A stretch of DNA of 64,000 bases from Acanthococcus lagerstroemiae (taxonomy: Eukaryota; Arthropoda; Insecta; Hemiptera; Eriococcidae): the NCBI GenBank assembly GCA_031841125.1, contig CM063111.1:59457535-59521534 (forward strand). The letters are read 5' to 3'. Under the pieces are notes generated by a model. The model was not told the origin of the DNA. It saw only the letters and a list, made by a program, of their open reading frames with translations, and made no database searches. Shown piece by piece: positions 22,340-32,690 of the stretch; the stretch's first letter is position 1, and each line of letters starts with the position of its first letter. Position numbers and translations under genes: made by a program.

Positions 22340-23755
22340 TATTGCAGCTAAGAAGCTAAAATTCTAATATGCTATGTGTCGTATTGCAACAAAGACAGAG
22401 TTCTGAGATGAGGTTTATCCGACTATTAGGGGGGAGAGGGTAAGGGGCCCAAATGTAGTCAACATTTGTTGTTTTCTAAGGGTGTGTTTGAAATTGAACA
22501 TGCTTTAATCTAATTTGTGCAGAATTAGAACTGTTTACTCAGTAAGTTATTGAGGATGATCCGAGAAAAAAGTACGTGTCTGGGCAAAGTAAATCGGACA
22601 GAATGTCTACCACAAATTACACTGGGGCGTACAAGGACTCACTTGCTATTTCAACGGCGATATTGATTACATATCAGTTCCATGTTCTACTATAGCAATG
22701 TGTCCAGATTATTGCTGATAATTTTCTCATTTTATTTATTTTTTTTAATTCTGTTTCAATTTTTTTGAATGAGGTGGATGTGCTAGACATAGTCACCGGC
22801 CTAGTTGTGACTACGTTAAAAATTGTGAAACAGCAGTGAATAAGGAAAGAAAATTAAGGTAATTTTATTCTTAGCAGTTCTGATCATGTCAAAAAAGAAC
22901 TGCCACAGTTAAAACGCTGTAGATAACCTGAATTTTGAAATAAACCAGTTATATTTCTGATTAATTGATTATTGGATTGCTTTTGTTCTATAGATTATTT
23001 TCAGTTAATTGATAAACAGTATAGTTCTTAAATAACATGCTCTCCTAACCGTTAATTATTTTGATTAATTAATTGATTTTAAATAATTAATTATTTTCGA
23101 TAATTAATTTTGATTATTTTTGATGATCTGTTTTAATTATTTTTAATCTATTGATTTTGATTATTTGCAATTGATCATTTACTTTCAGTTAATTGGTCAT
23201 TTTCGATGTATCAATTCATTGCCTGTAATTTATTCATGGAGTACTGTACTACTGATGATAGAACTTACAATAGATTTTAAATTGTGTGAAAGTAATAAAG
23301 TAGCCGATGTAAATGCATCTTTCTCCTCCTCCCACCTCCACATCTCCTTGGGAGCAGAATATAATCAATTATACTAACAATACCTATTTTACTTAGGGTA
23401 AGTTGTCGTAATATAGACCAGAAAAGGATACTATCTGACCTTTGGGTCAAATTTGTTGGACATTTATTCTTCAACAATTCGAATTCCCAGATCTTCTCTC
23501 TGTTGCCTCAATCATACTTAAAAAACGAGCAGAACCCACGCTGTATTAATTGGTGGTATATCTTCAAGAATAATCTTTTCATATTTCCTGATTGGATAAA
23601 CCGTGCGGGAGCTAAGGTTAATTGAAAATAAGAAAATAGGAAATTAGTGCAGTCAGTTCCTACTCTTCCTTAAGAATCCAGAAATGTTTACCTCGCATTA
23701 CCCGATGGGTCAAGACTGGTAGATTCGAAATCAAAAATCATTTAAAAATTCAAAA
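22340..23755. other. No gene; low-complexity ATTAATT tract
   Basis: Bases 22990-23220 consist of TTAATTA, ATTGATT and TTGATTATTT words, a low-complexity tract like 8940-9050. No coding or structural RNA signal. Confidence 0.4.
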
Positions 23756-23759
23756 GCGA

Positions 23760-23845
23760 TATTTCTATGTAGTATTTCTACGTGGGCTCGAACTCTGGAC
23801 CTTCGGATTCCGAGATCAACGCGTTATTGACTTGGCCAACCAGAC
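23760..23845 (-). mobile_element. tRNA-derived SINE family B, truncated copy
   Basis: Read on the minus strand, TCTGGTTGGCCAAG...GCGTTG..CTCGGAATCCG and a B-box-like GTTCGAGCCCACGTAG match the head of the family B copies at 31931 and 63681. Only the tRNA-like head is clear; the body is missing or has drifted. The A box carries substitutions, so transcription is unlikely. Confidence 0.65.
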
Positions 23846-23849
23846 TGCC

Positions 23850-24435
23850 GAAAGTATCATATTGGTTCTAAATATTATAATTTTATGAATGGATAATTAA
23901 ATAAATCTAGTAAACTGTATATAAAATGATCGTATGTGCTACATGTTTAAAATTTTATTACCGCTGTGGCCAAGTTTTGTACTCTAATTTAATGATTTTC
24001 TGAATGTGGCCGTAAAGGTAGCCATATGTGGCTTCTAACTAAGCCTTTCTGGTCACTTTGAAAATTTCAACTTTTTTGTCAAATTATTTTGTCTGTTTAA
24101 CTTTTTAACAATTTTGACTTATAATTGGAAACTCGAGTGGCCACATTAGGACCGCAAAAGTAGCCATATTAGGGCTGAAAGTGACCGCATGAATATCAGA
24201 TCTGACCCCTTTAGGCATGTGCACTCTAGATGTACCTGCAATGTGAACTTGAATGTGCAGTTAACCATATAGGGACTTCTCAATTTTCAGAACTATTAAT
24301 TTATTCTTTAACTAACCAAGATCTTAAAAATTAGTAACATTGATAATGAAGAGTGGACTCACAAATTGCCCTTAATCCGAAACATGAACTTGTGGAAAAT
24401 CGAAAAAAAAAACATTTCTATTCGTGAACTAGCAT
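23850..24435. other. No gene recognised
   Basis: A short phrase, GTAGCCATAT, is repeated around 24015 and 24165, with matching GGCC(G/A)..AAA(A/G) context. Nothing else. Confidence 0.35.
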
Positions 24436-24439
24436 AGAT

Positions 24440-25436
24440 CAGGGTATCTCCCGGTCCCGGAAGTTCCAGAAAACCCGGAAAAGCTCTGGAGTCTAAAAGT
24501 AGATCCTGGAACCCTGCAAAAGTCCCGAAATTCACTTAACTATTGCTCAAGGTCCCGGAATTTCTTGCAAATGTTAAACACCATTTTTTGCCCAAAGCTT
24601 GGACTGTTCCCCCGATACATGGAGACTGCCTTGTGCATAGTCTAGATCGATAACGACTAGAGAGATGTCGCCAACCAACGTGAATTTCTAAGAATTTGAA
24701 ACAATAATTTTTCAAAAGTTAACTTTAATGAATTCGAACGGATTTTTTACAAACTTTGAACATTGAACGATGCGAACGAGTTTTATGCAAAGGTGCGCTC
24801 ACCTGTGATAACTACAATGTGTGCCCTCACGTGAATAAGAGTAAGGTGACACTGCAGTTGAAGTTCTGATGATGAACTGATCGATTAATCGATTAGCGAC
24901 TGAGAAAATACGAGGAGTGTTCAATAAACACTCGGACGATCAAAATTTTATTCATGAAAAGTTATAAATCCGGTTCGGTTTCCCGTTCAATATACTCTCA
25001 TCCGAGTCGAATACACTTGGCCCTCCTGTCCTGCCACTTCTGGAACTCATGCTAGAACCCCCCCCCCCTTTGACATCCTCTTGAAAACCGCCTCCACAGC
25101 TCCTAAAGCCTAACTCTGTGACTCGAATCGACATCCCTTCAGGTCCTTTTTCGGAGTGAGATATTGGTAGAAGTCGCACGGGGCCAGGTCCGGCGAGTCG
25201 AGAGGGGATTACCTGTATGTTCAAATTAAATTAAAGTTCTTTACTGCATTATTGCATTAAACTATTGAAATTCAAAGTGCGCGCGTGTATTGCAAGTGTG
25301 ATAGGACTATGCAGTAGAAGAATACAGATGTTGAGCAAAACATGTTATTTTTTGCACCCAAATTTTTCCCAGAAATGTCTCACAAAGCCCCAGAAAAGTC
25401 CCGGAATTCCAAAACCGAATTCTGGTAGACACCCTG
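24440..25436. mobile_element. CAGGGTRTCTMC TIR element, ~1 kb
   Basis: The left end CAGGGTATCTCCCGGTCCCG and the right end, whose complement is CAGGGTGTCTACCAGAATTC, bound a 997-bp element. CCCGGAA / CCGGAATT phrases recur just inside both ends, a pattern seen in related elements. TAGCATA stands a few bases outside both ends (24430-24436 and 25441-25447) and may be a displaced target duplication. A mariner remnant is nested inside. The superfamily is uncertain. Confidence 0.6.
24909..25213 (-). mobile_element. mariner 3' end: transposase C-terminus plus TIR
   Basis: The minus strand reads DSPDLAPCDFYQYLTPKKDL, then KGCRFESQS, a stop, and ALGAVEAVFKRMSK, the C-terminal catalytic block of a mariner transposase. 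It then continues with stops to about 24955. Beyond the coding part, CGAGGAGTGTTCAATAAACA (plus strand from 24911) is a mariner-like terminal repeat preceded by TA at 24909-24910, the Tc1/mariner target. A poly(G) run at about 25055-25063 has disrupted the frame. The 5' part is missing. It differs from the mariner at 410-694 and so is a second lineage. Confidence 0.8.
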
Positions 25437-25449
25437 TTGGTAGCATAAC

Positions 25450-26477
25450 GGAACATTGAATACCAATAACTGGAGTTAATATCGCGATACGAATATGCGG
25501 TCAACTCTCATGTGTAGCTTTCAACTTCCTCCGGCAGATAGCATGAATATTATTATTATATTTATTTTTTAGACTATATAAAGACAGTCTGTGAATTTTT
25601 TCCTCAATTTTCAAACCTGCAGGATTCGCAGAACAGAATAGGATATAAAGTGTTACCAGATGGCTTACTGAATGTTTGATTCACTTTTGAAATCAAGAAA
25701 TCAGCTTCCAGTGGCCACATTTGGCACAGTTGCGCAACATGTAACACTTTCGACCGTATTTAGGTATTTAATCTTGGATGTAATAATGCACATATTTGCT
25801 TTCTATGTAAACGAGTTTCCCTTTGTCCCCAAGGGGGGGGGGATTATAAACAAAGTGCATTTGGACATGAATATGTCAAAGCGTGAAGTTTAAAACATTC
25901 TGTGTAGCAATGTTAAAAGGTTACAGGAGAAGCAAAAAACTGTTGGTGGAAGGGGTGAGTTTGGCTAAATGGGTTCTCAGCCAGTTATCTTAAGCTTCAT
26001 ACACATGTCCATGTACAAATTTTGAAGCTCAGTCATGCCTAAGCTGAGAAAATGAGGGTTGACGTTGCGCACATCTTAAGTCCGTGGGAAAGACAAAACA
26101 AAACATCCGAAGTCTCATCAACGCTAATGAGAAAAAAAAAATGAAGTAGTCGAGTGCGATGTTTTTATTATCCACAAAAGTACTAACTTTTACGTTCATG
26201 CATTTTTTTATAATAGCGTCACAAAATAGAAACCTTTTCCTGCCACTTTGAAGTTGGGATGTTTTGCATAGATTGCTCGCCGGCACGTGTGCGTGCTGCG
26301 ATCTTTGGGTTAAAATTATAAGTACTTTGAGGTTCTATGAGCGCTTAAGATGTATTGTACATGAGCGGTTCTTAGAACAGTTTACATGCACAAAACCACT
26401 TTTGCAAAAGTTGGCACATGTGATGTTTTGAACTTCACACCTTCATGTCCTTTTACTTGTCCTTAATGAAAAATATG
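25450..26477. other. Possible old TIR element; no gene
   Basis: GGACATGAATATGT followed by GTGAAGTTTAAAACATT (25862-25900) is roughly the complement of GATGTTTTGAACTTCAC..CTTCATGTCC (26423-26453), which would bound about 600 bp. The match is imperfect and no target duplication was seen. Confidence 0.3.
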
Positions 26478-26479
26478 TA

Positions 26480-26938
26480 AAGTATCTACACTGCATGCAG
26501 AAACATCGGTACATGGATATGTCTTATGGCTACTGAACACGTTCCAAGTATTTCAGTCGATGCACAACAGGAACAAGTGAAATATACGATAGCGAATACT
26601 GTGATAACGTCGTCCTAACGATATTCTCGGCAATACTCGGCCATTCTCGACATCCGTCAGGGGTAAAACGTGAAATACATTTTTTGTTAGGGACCAGTGA
26701 AAAGTTATAGCCATGTTAAAATATATGTGATATTTTACGGACCCACCAACACCAAGAATGTCGACGGATGCCGAGGATGGCCGACAATTGCCGAGAATGT
26801 TATTAGGACGGCATTATCACGGCATTCGCTATCATATATTTTACCCGTTCCTGTTGTGCTTCAACTGAAATGCGTGGAACTTCGGTAGCCGTAAGACATA
26901 TCCATGTACCAATGTATCTGCATACAGTGTAGATACTC
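26480..26938. mobile_element. Long-armed MITE with TA target site
   Basis: Bases 26480-26665 are the reverse complement of about 26753-26938 at roughly 85 percent identity, so two arms of about 185 bp flank a spacer of about 90 bp. The ends read (A/G)AGTATCTACACTG. TA lies on each side (26478-26479 and 26939-26940), as for Tc1/mariner targets. There is no coding frame. It lies about 700 bp from the exchanger exon, in what would be the intron 3' of it. Confidence 0.85.
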
Positions 26939-26940
26939 TA

Positions 26941-27624
26941 TACTCCTCATTTTTTTTTTTTTAAACACACCATGTCTCTGGCAGTTGAGTAACAAAATAA
27001 ATCACAGAGTTTAATTCTATCCTATTTTGTATTACACGAAGAGATCATAAGGTTCACGTTGCCTTCATTTATTTCAACTGTAGATACCTTTTTTTCGGTC
27101 ATCTCTCTTGAGGCAGCCGTGTGACCAGGTCTCCCCAGTGCATCAGTGGACTCCAAAATCACCGCCAAACAATAATTTCCTGTTCGTTCTGAATTTGAAT
27201 ATTTATTAACGCGTTCGTTTCTTACTCGTGGCGAGTTAAAAAGATTCCCGTGTAAACGTCAAAAATTTGTAGCTCGCAGACGCTATTAATGCTTTCCGTT
27301 CACGTTCCGTCCCGTCTCCATTTTCTGCGTGTTTTGCATATGCATAATACCAAAATACTGCAAAAAAATTTCCAAGTTTCTCAACTTCTGTCGCGACGTA
27401 CGTATAAAATACGCCGGCGACGGTCTCGTGAAAGAAAAATTCTACTCGGTTTCCTGGATCGTGTATCATCTATTCCGCCAACTACACATACACTCGTTGC
27501 CGCACTTAATTTTCGTTCGCAAATTCGAATGGAGCGTTCCCACCGTCCCCAGTTTCCCCTCCGTCAGTGACGCGAATATTTAATTCGAAATTTCGTCGAA
27601 CTGTGCAAACGTGCCGGTACTCAC
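26941..27624. other. Putative intron next to the exchanger exon
   Basis: From about 27180 the sequence is CpG-rich and non-repetitive. It directly follows, on the minus strand, the donor site of the exon at 27625-27719. Open frames on both strands match nothing I know. Confidence 0.35.
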
Positions 27625-27719
27625 TGGTTTCGAATTCTCGGGGAGGTTTCAGCTGAACGAAGAACGATACGTTTTTTTCGTAGCAGTTTTCCTCCACGAT
27701 TTCGATCTCGATTTCTTTC
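27625..27719 (-). CDS. Exon of a Na+/Ca2+ exchanger-like gene (Calx-beta domain)
   Basis: On the minus strand a 95-nt exon is framed by an acceptor, CTTTCTTTATATTTGCAG|G, with a CTAAC branch-like motif about 25 nt upstream, and a donor, ACCA|GTGAGTACC. The frame reads KEIEIEIVEENCYEKNVSFF then VQLKPPREFET. The pattern EIEI(V/I)...YEKN.SFFV.L..P matches the second Calx-beta (Ca2+-binding) domain in the cytoplasmic loop of plasma-membrane Na+/Ca2+ exchangers (NCX/Calx), which swap Na+ in for Ca2+ out. In those genes this segment is commonly encoded by alternative exons. The exon begins in phase 2 and ends in phase 1. No other exon of the gene was found in the window, so both flanking introns would be long. 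Calx-beta domains also occur in other proteins, but this local sequence fits exchangers best. Confidence 0.72.
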
Positions 27720-28103
27720 CTGCAAATATAAAGAAAGCGCACGTACGTTAGATACCAGGAAATAAGATGAGCATTCGCTCTCGAGGAGTAACCGATTAGG
27801 GAGGAATGACACGGATTAAGTCGGCAAGATGGACGCCGCGATAATCCGAGCTTCTTGAAAGGGCAACAAAAGCTGCCAGCGGTGGTGGTGCTGGAGATCG
27901 AAATGTTCAGTGCAGTGGTGTAAATAATGGAATTTTTTAAGAATTTTTTCGAGACCTCAACCCTCCTGATTGATTTTAGTAAAATATTTTTTTTAAAAAC
28001 TTGCGAAGTTTCAGTTTGATTGCATAAGTAAACGGAACGTGATCCTCATTACTCTTGATAAAAAAAAATTATAATTTCTTCGAACAAGGTGCTCCTGCCA
28101 TGA
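27720..28103. other. Putative intron upstream of the exchanger exon
   Basis: Holds the polypyrimidine tract and acceptor of the exon at its lower end, and nothing else that I can support. It is CpG-rich up to about 27900. Confidence 0.4.
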
Positions 28104-29021
28104 CACGGGGTGACTTTGCCCACTTTTTTCTGTAATTTCAAGTTTGACACGCTCTACAGACTGTAAAATTGGATTAGAGAACCGGGATATTTTTGTAATT
28201 CAGTTGGTACACTGTGGAATATATTCCCCAAAAGCTTATGACACCCCCTGCCTTACAAAATTTTCGACAGAATTGTAAGTGTGCCAGGTGGTATCGCAAT
28301 AGGGTGACATTGTACATGTTCATGAATCAACGTGAAAAAAGTTGTAAATGTTGTGTTATCTGTGAAAAGTGCCAAGTCACTTCAAATTGGTATACTGTGT
28401 ACTCTAATGTATGCAAAAGAACCAACGAATGTTAACCACGAGAACTCTACTCTTCCTTCATTTCAAAAATCTTGAGAAAAAAAAATCAGATGAGACTTTT
28501 CCTGCGAAAGGTCAAGACCCTAATATACGAGCATCTCTAAAATGCATAAACATTCGGTTTGTTGTTTTTCATTCACAGAATATTTAAATTAATCACTAGC
28601 TCGGAGAACAAAAGTAAACAATTGTGTGCCAAGTCACCCTCTCTACCTTTTCTCCCCCCCCCCATGTTTTTCACCAATTCCTATGTCACTATGCTGATTA
28701 ATGCACACCCAATAGTTTACTTTCATCATGATCACGATCAAATTCTGCGTATAATGATACCAAACAAATAAAATTTCCTTCGATTTTCATTCATAATCTG
28801 AAAAAAATTTTGTAATGTAATTTTGATACCCTTTTTGAAGCTCTACACAAATAACCTGATAACGTTGCTTTGAATCAACGGAATTACACCGAGTTGGTTT
28901 TACGCAATAGCTACAACATCCTACATTACAACCAGTCACAGGTCAGTGTTGCCACACGTTCTGTTTTTCCCCTCGATTTCCGAGAAGTAATGAAAACATA
29001 CGCGTGCCAAGTCACCCCGTG
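28104..29021. mobile_element. TIR element with CACGGGGTGACTT ends
   Basis: CACGGGGTGACTTTGCC at 28104 mirrors GCCAAGTCACCCCGTG ending at 29021. The phrase GCCAAGTCAC(C) also occurs inside at 28370 and 28628, and a related end, CAAAGTCACATCGTGT, at 29026-29041 suggests a second, outer right end. Repeated terminal-like motifs inside an element often serve as transposase binding sites. There is no coding frame. The target duplication is unclear. Confidence 0.6.
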
Positions 29022-29044
29022 ATTGCAAAGTCACATCGTGTTAT

Positions 29045-31392
29045 AGTATCGTACATCGGGTTCACGTGCTAAAAAAGAGTTTTTTGCAACGTTTGAGCAA
29101 AATCATTTAGGAGGAACCCGTACCTCAGGAAGGTTGAGAGTTCTTAGGGGAATTAACATTGATTCGGAGAATTCGAGATTTTCTCCCGACGCAGTTGGAA
29201 AGTCGAACTGGCGCGTCATCCTTGGAAAAAGTCGAGCACAAAATTCACGAATAATGGAACGAGTCGTACAGACGGCGACCGAAAACAGCAAATGCTGCCA
29301 AAATGGTCCGGGAATTTTCACAGCACAGGAGCTCTCCTGTAATAACTACATCATTTGAATTAAATAGTTGGCTGTGTCGTTTAGGGCTGACGATGTCTAG
29401 ATATGACCCAAAGCGCGATGTACCGGGTCAGTTATTTCGCGATAACACGCGAGGCGATTTACAGTCAGCAGTTTAGGATGGAAGCTAAACTCCGTCGTGT
29501 GATGGCTGAGAACGATAAAAAAAAAGGAGGAAAAAGGTCGTCTGTGGTACGACACTGTAAAAGAGCATAGATTTTATTAAATATCGCAACTTGAAAGTAA
29601 CTATCGGCTCCCCTGAGGAAACGGAGAACCACAGTTTTTTCTTATACATGCTGGTGGGCTGAAAAGTATGAACGGATGTCCTCTATGTTATTAAAATCAG
29701 CCATTTCAGCAGCAGATCTTCCATGTGCTCTTAGTATCGCATTCGTGCATACCGATCACCTTTGGGATTTGAATAAATTTGAAGTTAGGTTTAACGGTAG
29801 CTCTTTGTAACCTTTTATTTTTCTCGCAGTTTTCGTTCCTTCGTCCAGGGAAGCTGCAAATCGACTTGGATATTGAACTTAAAATGGAATACCAATATCG
29901 ATATTATGGGCAAGCGTTTTTATAATTAACATTTATTAGAAGACTTAATCTCGCACTGTTGCAAGAAGGCTGAAATTTAGGGTGTCTCAAGTACGTAACT
30001 GTCAGGGCCCCCGCTCCTTTCAGTCGGGTAAGTAGGCTTTTCATGTTTGCCTACTCGTACGTTGGAAGAAGTAAAGATACGTACATTTGAAGGAATAACG
30101 CACCGCCTTAACAGAATCTTTTTTCTCAGAATTTCTGATAGATAGATAGTGAGACTCCAGATTAGGGTGAGATTGACCCAGATACTATTGACATTGATGC
30201 TGATGACGCTGGTAAAACAGGCGACACTGACGATACTGATATAGAAAATGCTGACCCTGATATTGAAAAACGCTGACATTGACACTGCTGAAGTTGACCA
30301 CACAGTCGCCAAGACTGAGTGGCTGGCAAGCTAGTGGACCGACTAGTTGATGATCCATCTGTTTGTTTCGACTTCTTAAAACTTCCTTCCCAAAGACAAC
30401 GATGGCCAGGTTTGTAGTATCATGGATCGCAAGCGAGGAGACTTTAAAACTATGTTAGGATTTCATACCTCTGGCGGATCCTAGTTGTCAAGTCTGGGGA
30501 GGTGGGCTAGAGGGGTTATTTTTCCCGAAAATGTTGATTCGTCTTCCCCAGTATTGGATTTGTAATATATTTTCAAAAGTTCTGGGGCTAAATTGACGTT
30601 TTACAAGGGCTTAGCTCCAGCAAAATCCACGTATATGCCTATAATTGCTGAAGACCCGGTTAAGATTCATGATAGCTCATTTAAACTATTGAAACTTATG
30701 TGTCCAATGGTCAGTCTCTCTATCTGTCTGATTTTGAGTTTCTTCCAGCTTTGGGGAAAAAAAGCGAAGTCTGGTTTCTTATTTTCTGTTTGCCTACCTT
30801 CCTGTTTGTTCGCCTTTGTATCTGGCTATCTGTCTGTATGTTTCCCTGCCTAGCTGGACCTTGGGGTGAAAGTTCTTCACCTACATCTGTTTGTATTTTG
30901 AAGGTGGGCAACCCATTCGGTTTCTTTTTGTTCTCCCCCGGCAATGAATGAGTCTTGCCTCTCCTGTCTTCGAAGAAAAACGTTAAAGACTTTTTCTCCT
31001 TCACTCTTGACAATGCTGAAAAATTTCTTTATTTAGCAAAACTGGATTGCAATAGGAAGATATAATAGTGTAGAGTTTCTTCTATTTTCCTTCCTTCCTT
31101 CGCAGCAGCCCTGTTATTGGAGAAAGAAATCCGCCAAAGTTTATCGATCCCTAGAAAGTCTTGTTTTGCCAGAAGCTCTACTGTAATTTATTGTTTTCGA
31201 AATAATTGAACGTTTTCTCACATCGACCTTGTATTTACACACCGTTTTCTAGAAGCTGGCCAATGGCAGTGCCTTCTCCCCTCTTTTAAACAGTACTTAT
31301 TACTTTCACCTACTACGATACTACGTATACCTGCTCTGTTGTTTTTTTTTAAATCAATTTTTTTGAATTAATTAGATTTTGTTGTATGCTTA
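29045..31392. other. No gene; short-period repeat at 30177-30310
   Basis: Bases 30177-30310 contain imperfect GACACTGA / GATGCTGA / GATATTGA words in tandem, with a period near 6 bp times 2-3. CpG-rich unique-looking DNA lies at 29100-29500. No exon can be supported. Confidence 0.4.
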
Positions 31393-31639
31393 TTAAGGTG
31401 GTCCTTATTTTTGATTTTTTGGTTTTGTAATAAGCCACCGCCTAAACTGATTTCAAATATTGGAAAAAAAAATTCTGGAAACTTTAGGGAAAATTGGAAA
31501 CGATTAACCCGTGTGGTGAATGAGGAGAATATCTTATGAGAATTAACATCGATTTTTGGGATTTTAGCTTCAGGGGCGAAGGAAGTCTTCTCATATGAGC
31601 CTAAAAATTATTTTATTTTTCCATTGGAGGTTTCAAGAA

Positions 31640-32690
31640 TCGCTGAATTCATTTTAGAGTTACTCTAATTTTCCTCAATTCCAAGTTCTTTACTACGATG
31701 TGAGGGTTTCTTGGGTCACTAAATCCATTTCAGGAGTTCTTTCTCCCCTTCCTTTAACCTCTTAGCTACACAGAGATTTAATCTTCAGGTATTTACATCG
31801 ATAGTACATTTTTGTTGGGTCTCTGAATCGGTTTCAAGGGCCATTTTCCTCCTTCCCACCACCCGTGAGAGTGGTCCAATATTCAAATACTCAAATTTTT
31901 TCCAATTTCTAAATTCTTTACGTTGGTAGTTCTGGTTGGCCGAGTGGATAGCGCGCTGGACTCGGAATCCGGAGGTTCCGGGTTCGAGCCCACGTAGCAA
32001 CTCGCTACATTTCGATCTAGGCCGATTTTTCTGCAAGATGAGACGAGGGCTCAGACAGCCCTAACAGCCTCCCCGACGTCTCTGAAGTAATGCTCGAAAG
32101 GGCGGACTCCAGGGCTCGGGTTGAGAGTAAATCAGAAAAAGAAGAAGGCTTTTCGAGTCCCTGAATCCTTTTCTATTTTTCTTGGCTCCTGATTTTCCTC
32201 AATTTCCAAATTCTTTATATCGATATTAGGGTTTCTTAGGTTACTAAATTGATTTCAGGAGTTCTTTGCCTCCTCACCGTAGGCTCCACAGAGGGTTAAT
32301 CTGTATGTAACTCCACTTTCCCCAATTTCCAAGTTCTTTACAGTACTGCGTTTCTGCTGGGGTGGGTATTTTCCCTCTCTCCTTCACCTTTGAGGCTCCT
32401 CTCTACTCCTCTCAAATATTCAGGTACTCAAATTTCCACAATTTCCAAGTTCCGTATATGTTGTTAGACGGGCTTTCTGAGTCCCTGAATCCATTTTTAA
32501 ATTTCTTGCTCCGCTCTCAGCAACCCTTCGGGTATCGTGGGGAGGTATTTCACGATTACGTAAATTTTCACATTGCTTTTATTGAAAATAGGGTTTCGCG
32601 GGTTGCTGAACTTATTTCTGGGGCTCTTTTCTTTCTCCTTCCAACCCTTCAAACGTTGGTAGGAAGGGACTAGCACTGAATAATATCAAT
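31640..32690 (+). repeat. ~125-bp tandem repeats in the foldback arm
   Basis: The phrase CAATTTCCAAGTTCTTTA, followed by a GTAGGGTTTCTTGGGTCACT-like and an AATCCATTTCAGGAGTTCTT-like phrase, recurs near 31675, 31905, 32200, 32327 and 32440, with more decayed units to about 32690. In the other arm (33380-33560) the same segment occurs once. Frames through it, such as 32362-32673, are products of the repeat and not genes. Confidence 0.7.
31931..32147 (+). mobile_element. tRNA-derived SINE family B, copy 2
   Basis: The head contains an A box, TGGCCGAGTGG (31937-31947), and a B box, GGTTCGAGCCC (31981-31991), in a tRNA-like stretch with GCGCGCTGGACTCGGAATCC. The body (GACAGCCCTAACAGCCTCCC, then GACGTCTCTGAAGTAATGCT and GAAAGGGCGGACTCCAGG) matches the copy at 63681 closely. 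The tail is AGAAAAAGAAGAAG. It sits inside one unit of the foldback arm's tandem repeat. The tRNA-like head is degenerate as a tRNA, but both promoter boxes are intact. Confidence 0.85.

Noticed and set aside
29103..29358. Second exchanger exon near the Calx-like exon
   Set aside because: The stretch is open on both strands, but no Calx-beta pattern or matching splice phases occur.
32362..32673. 103-codon plus-strand gene
   Set aside because: It lies wholly within the tandem repeats of the foldback arm at 31393-33800.
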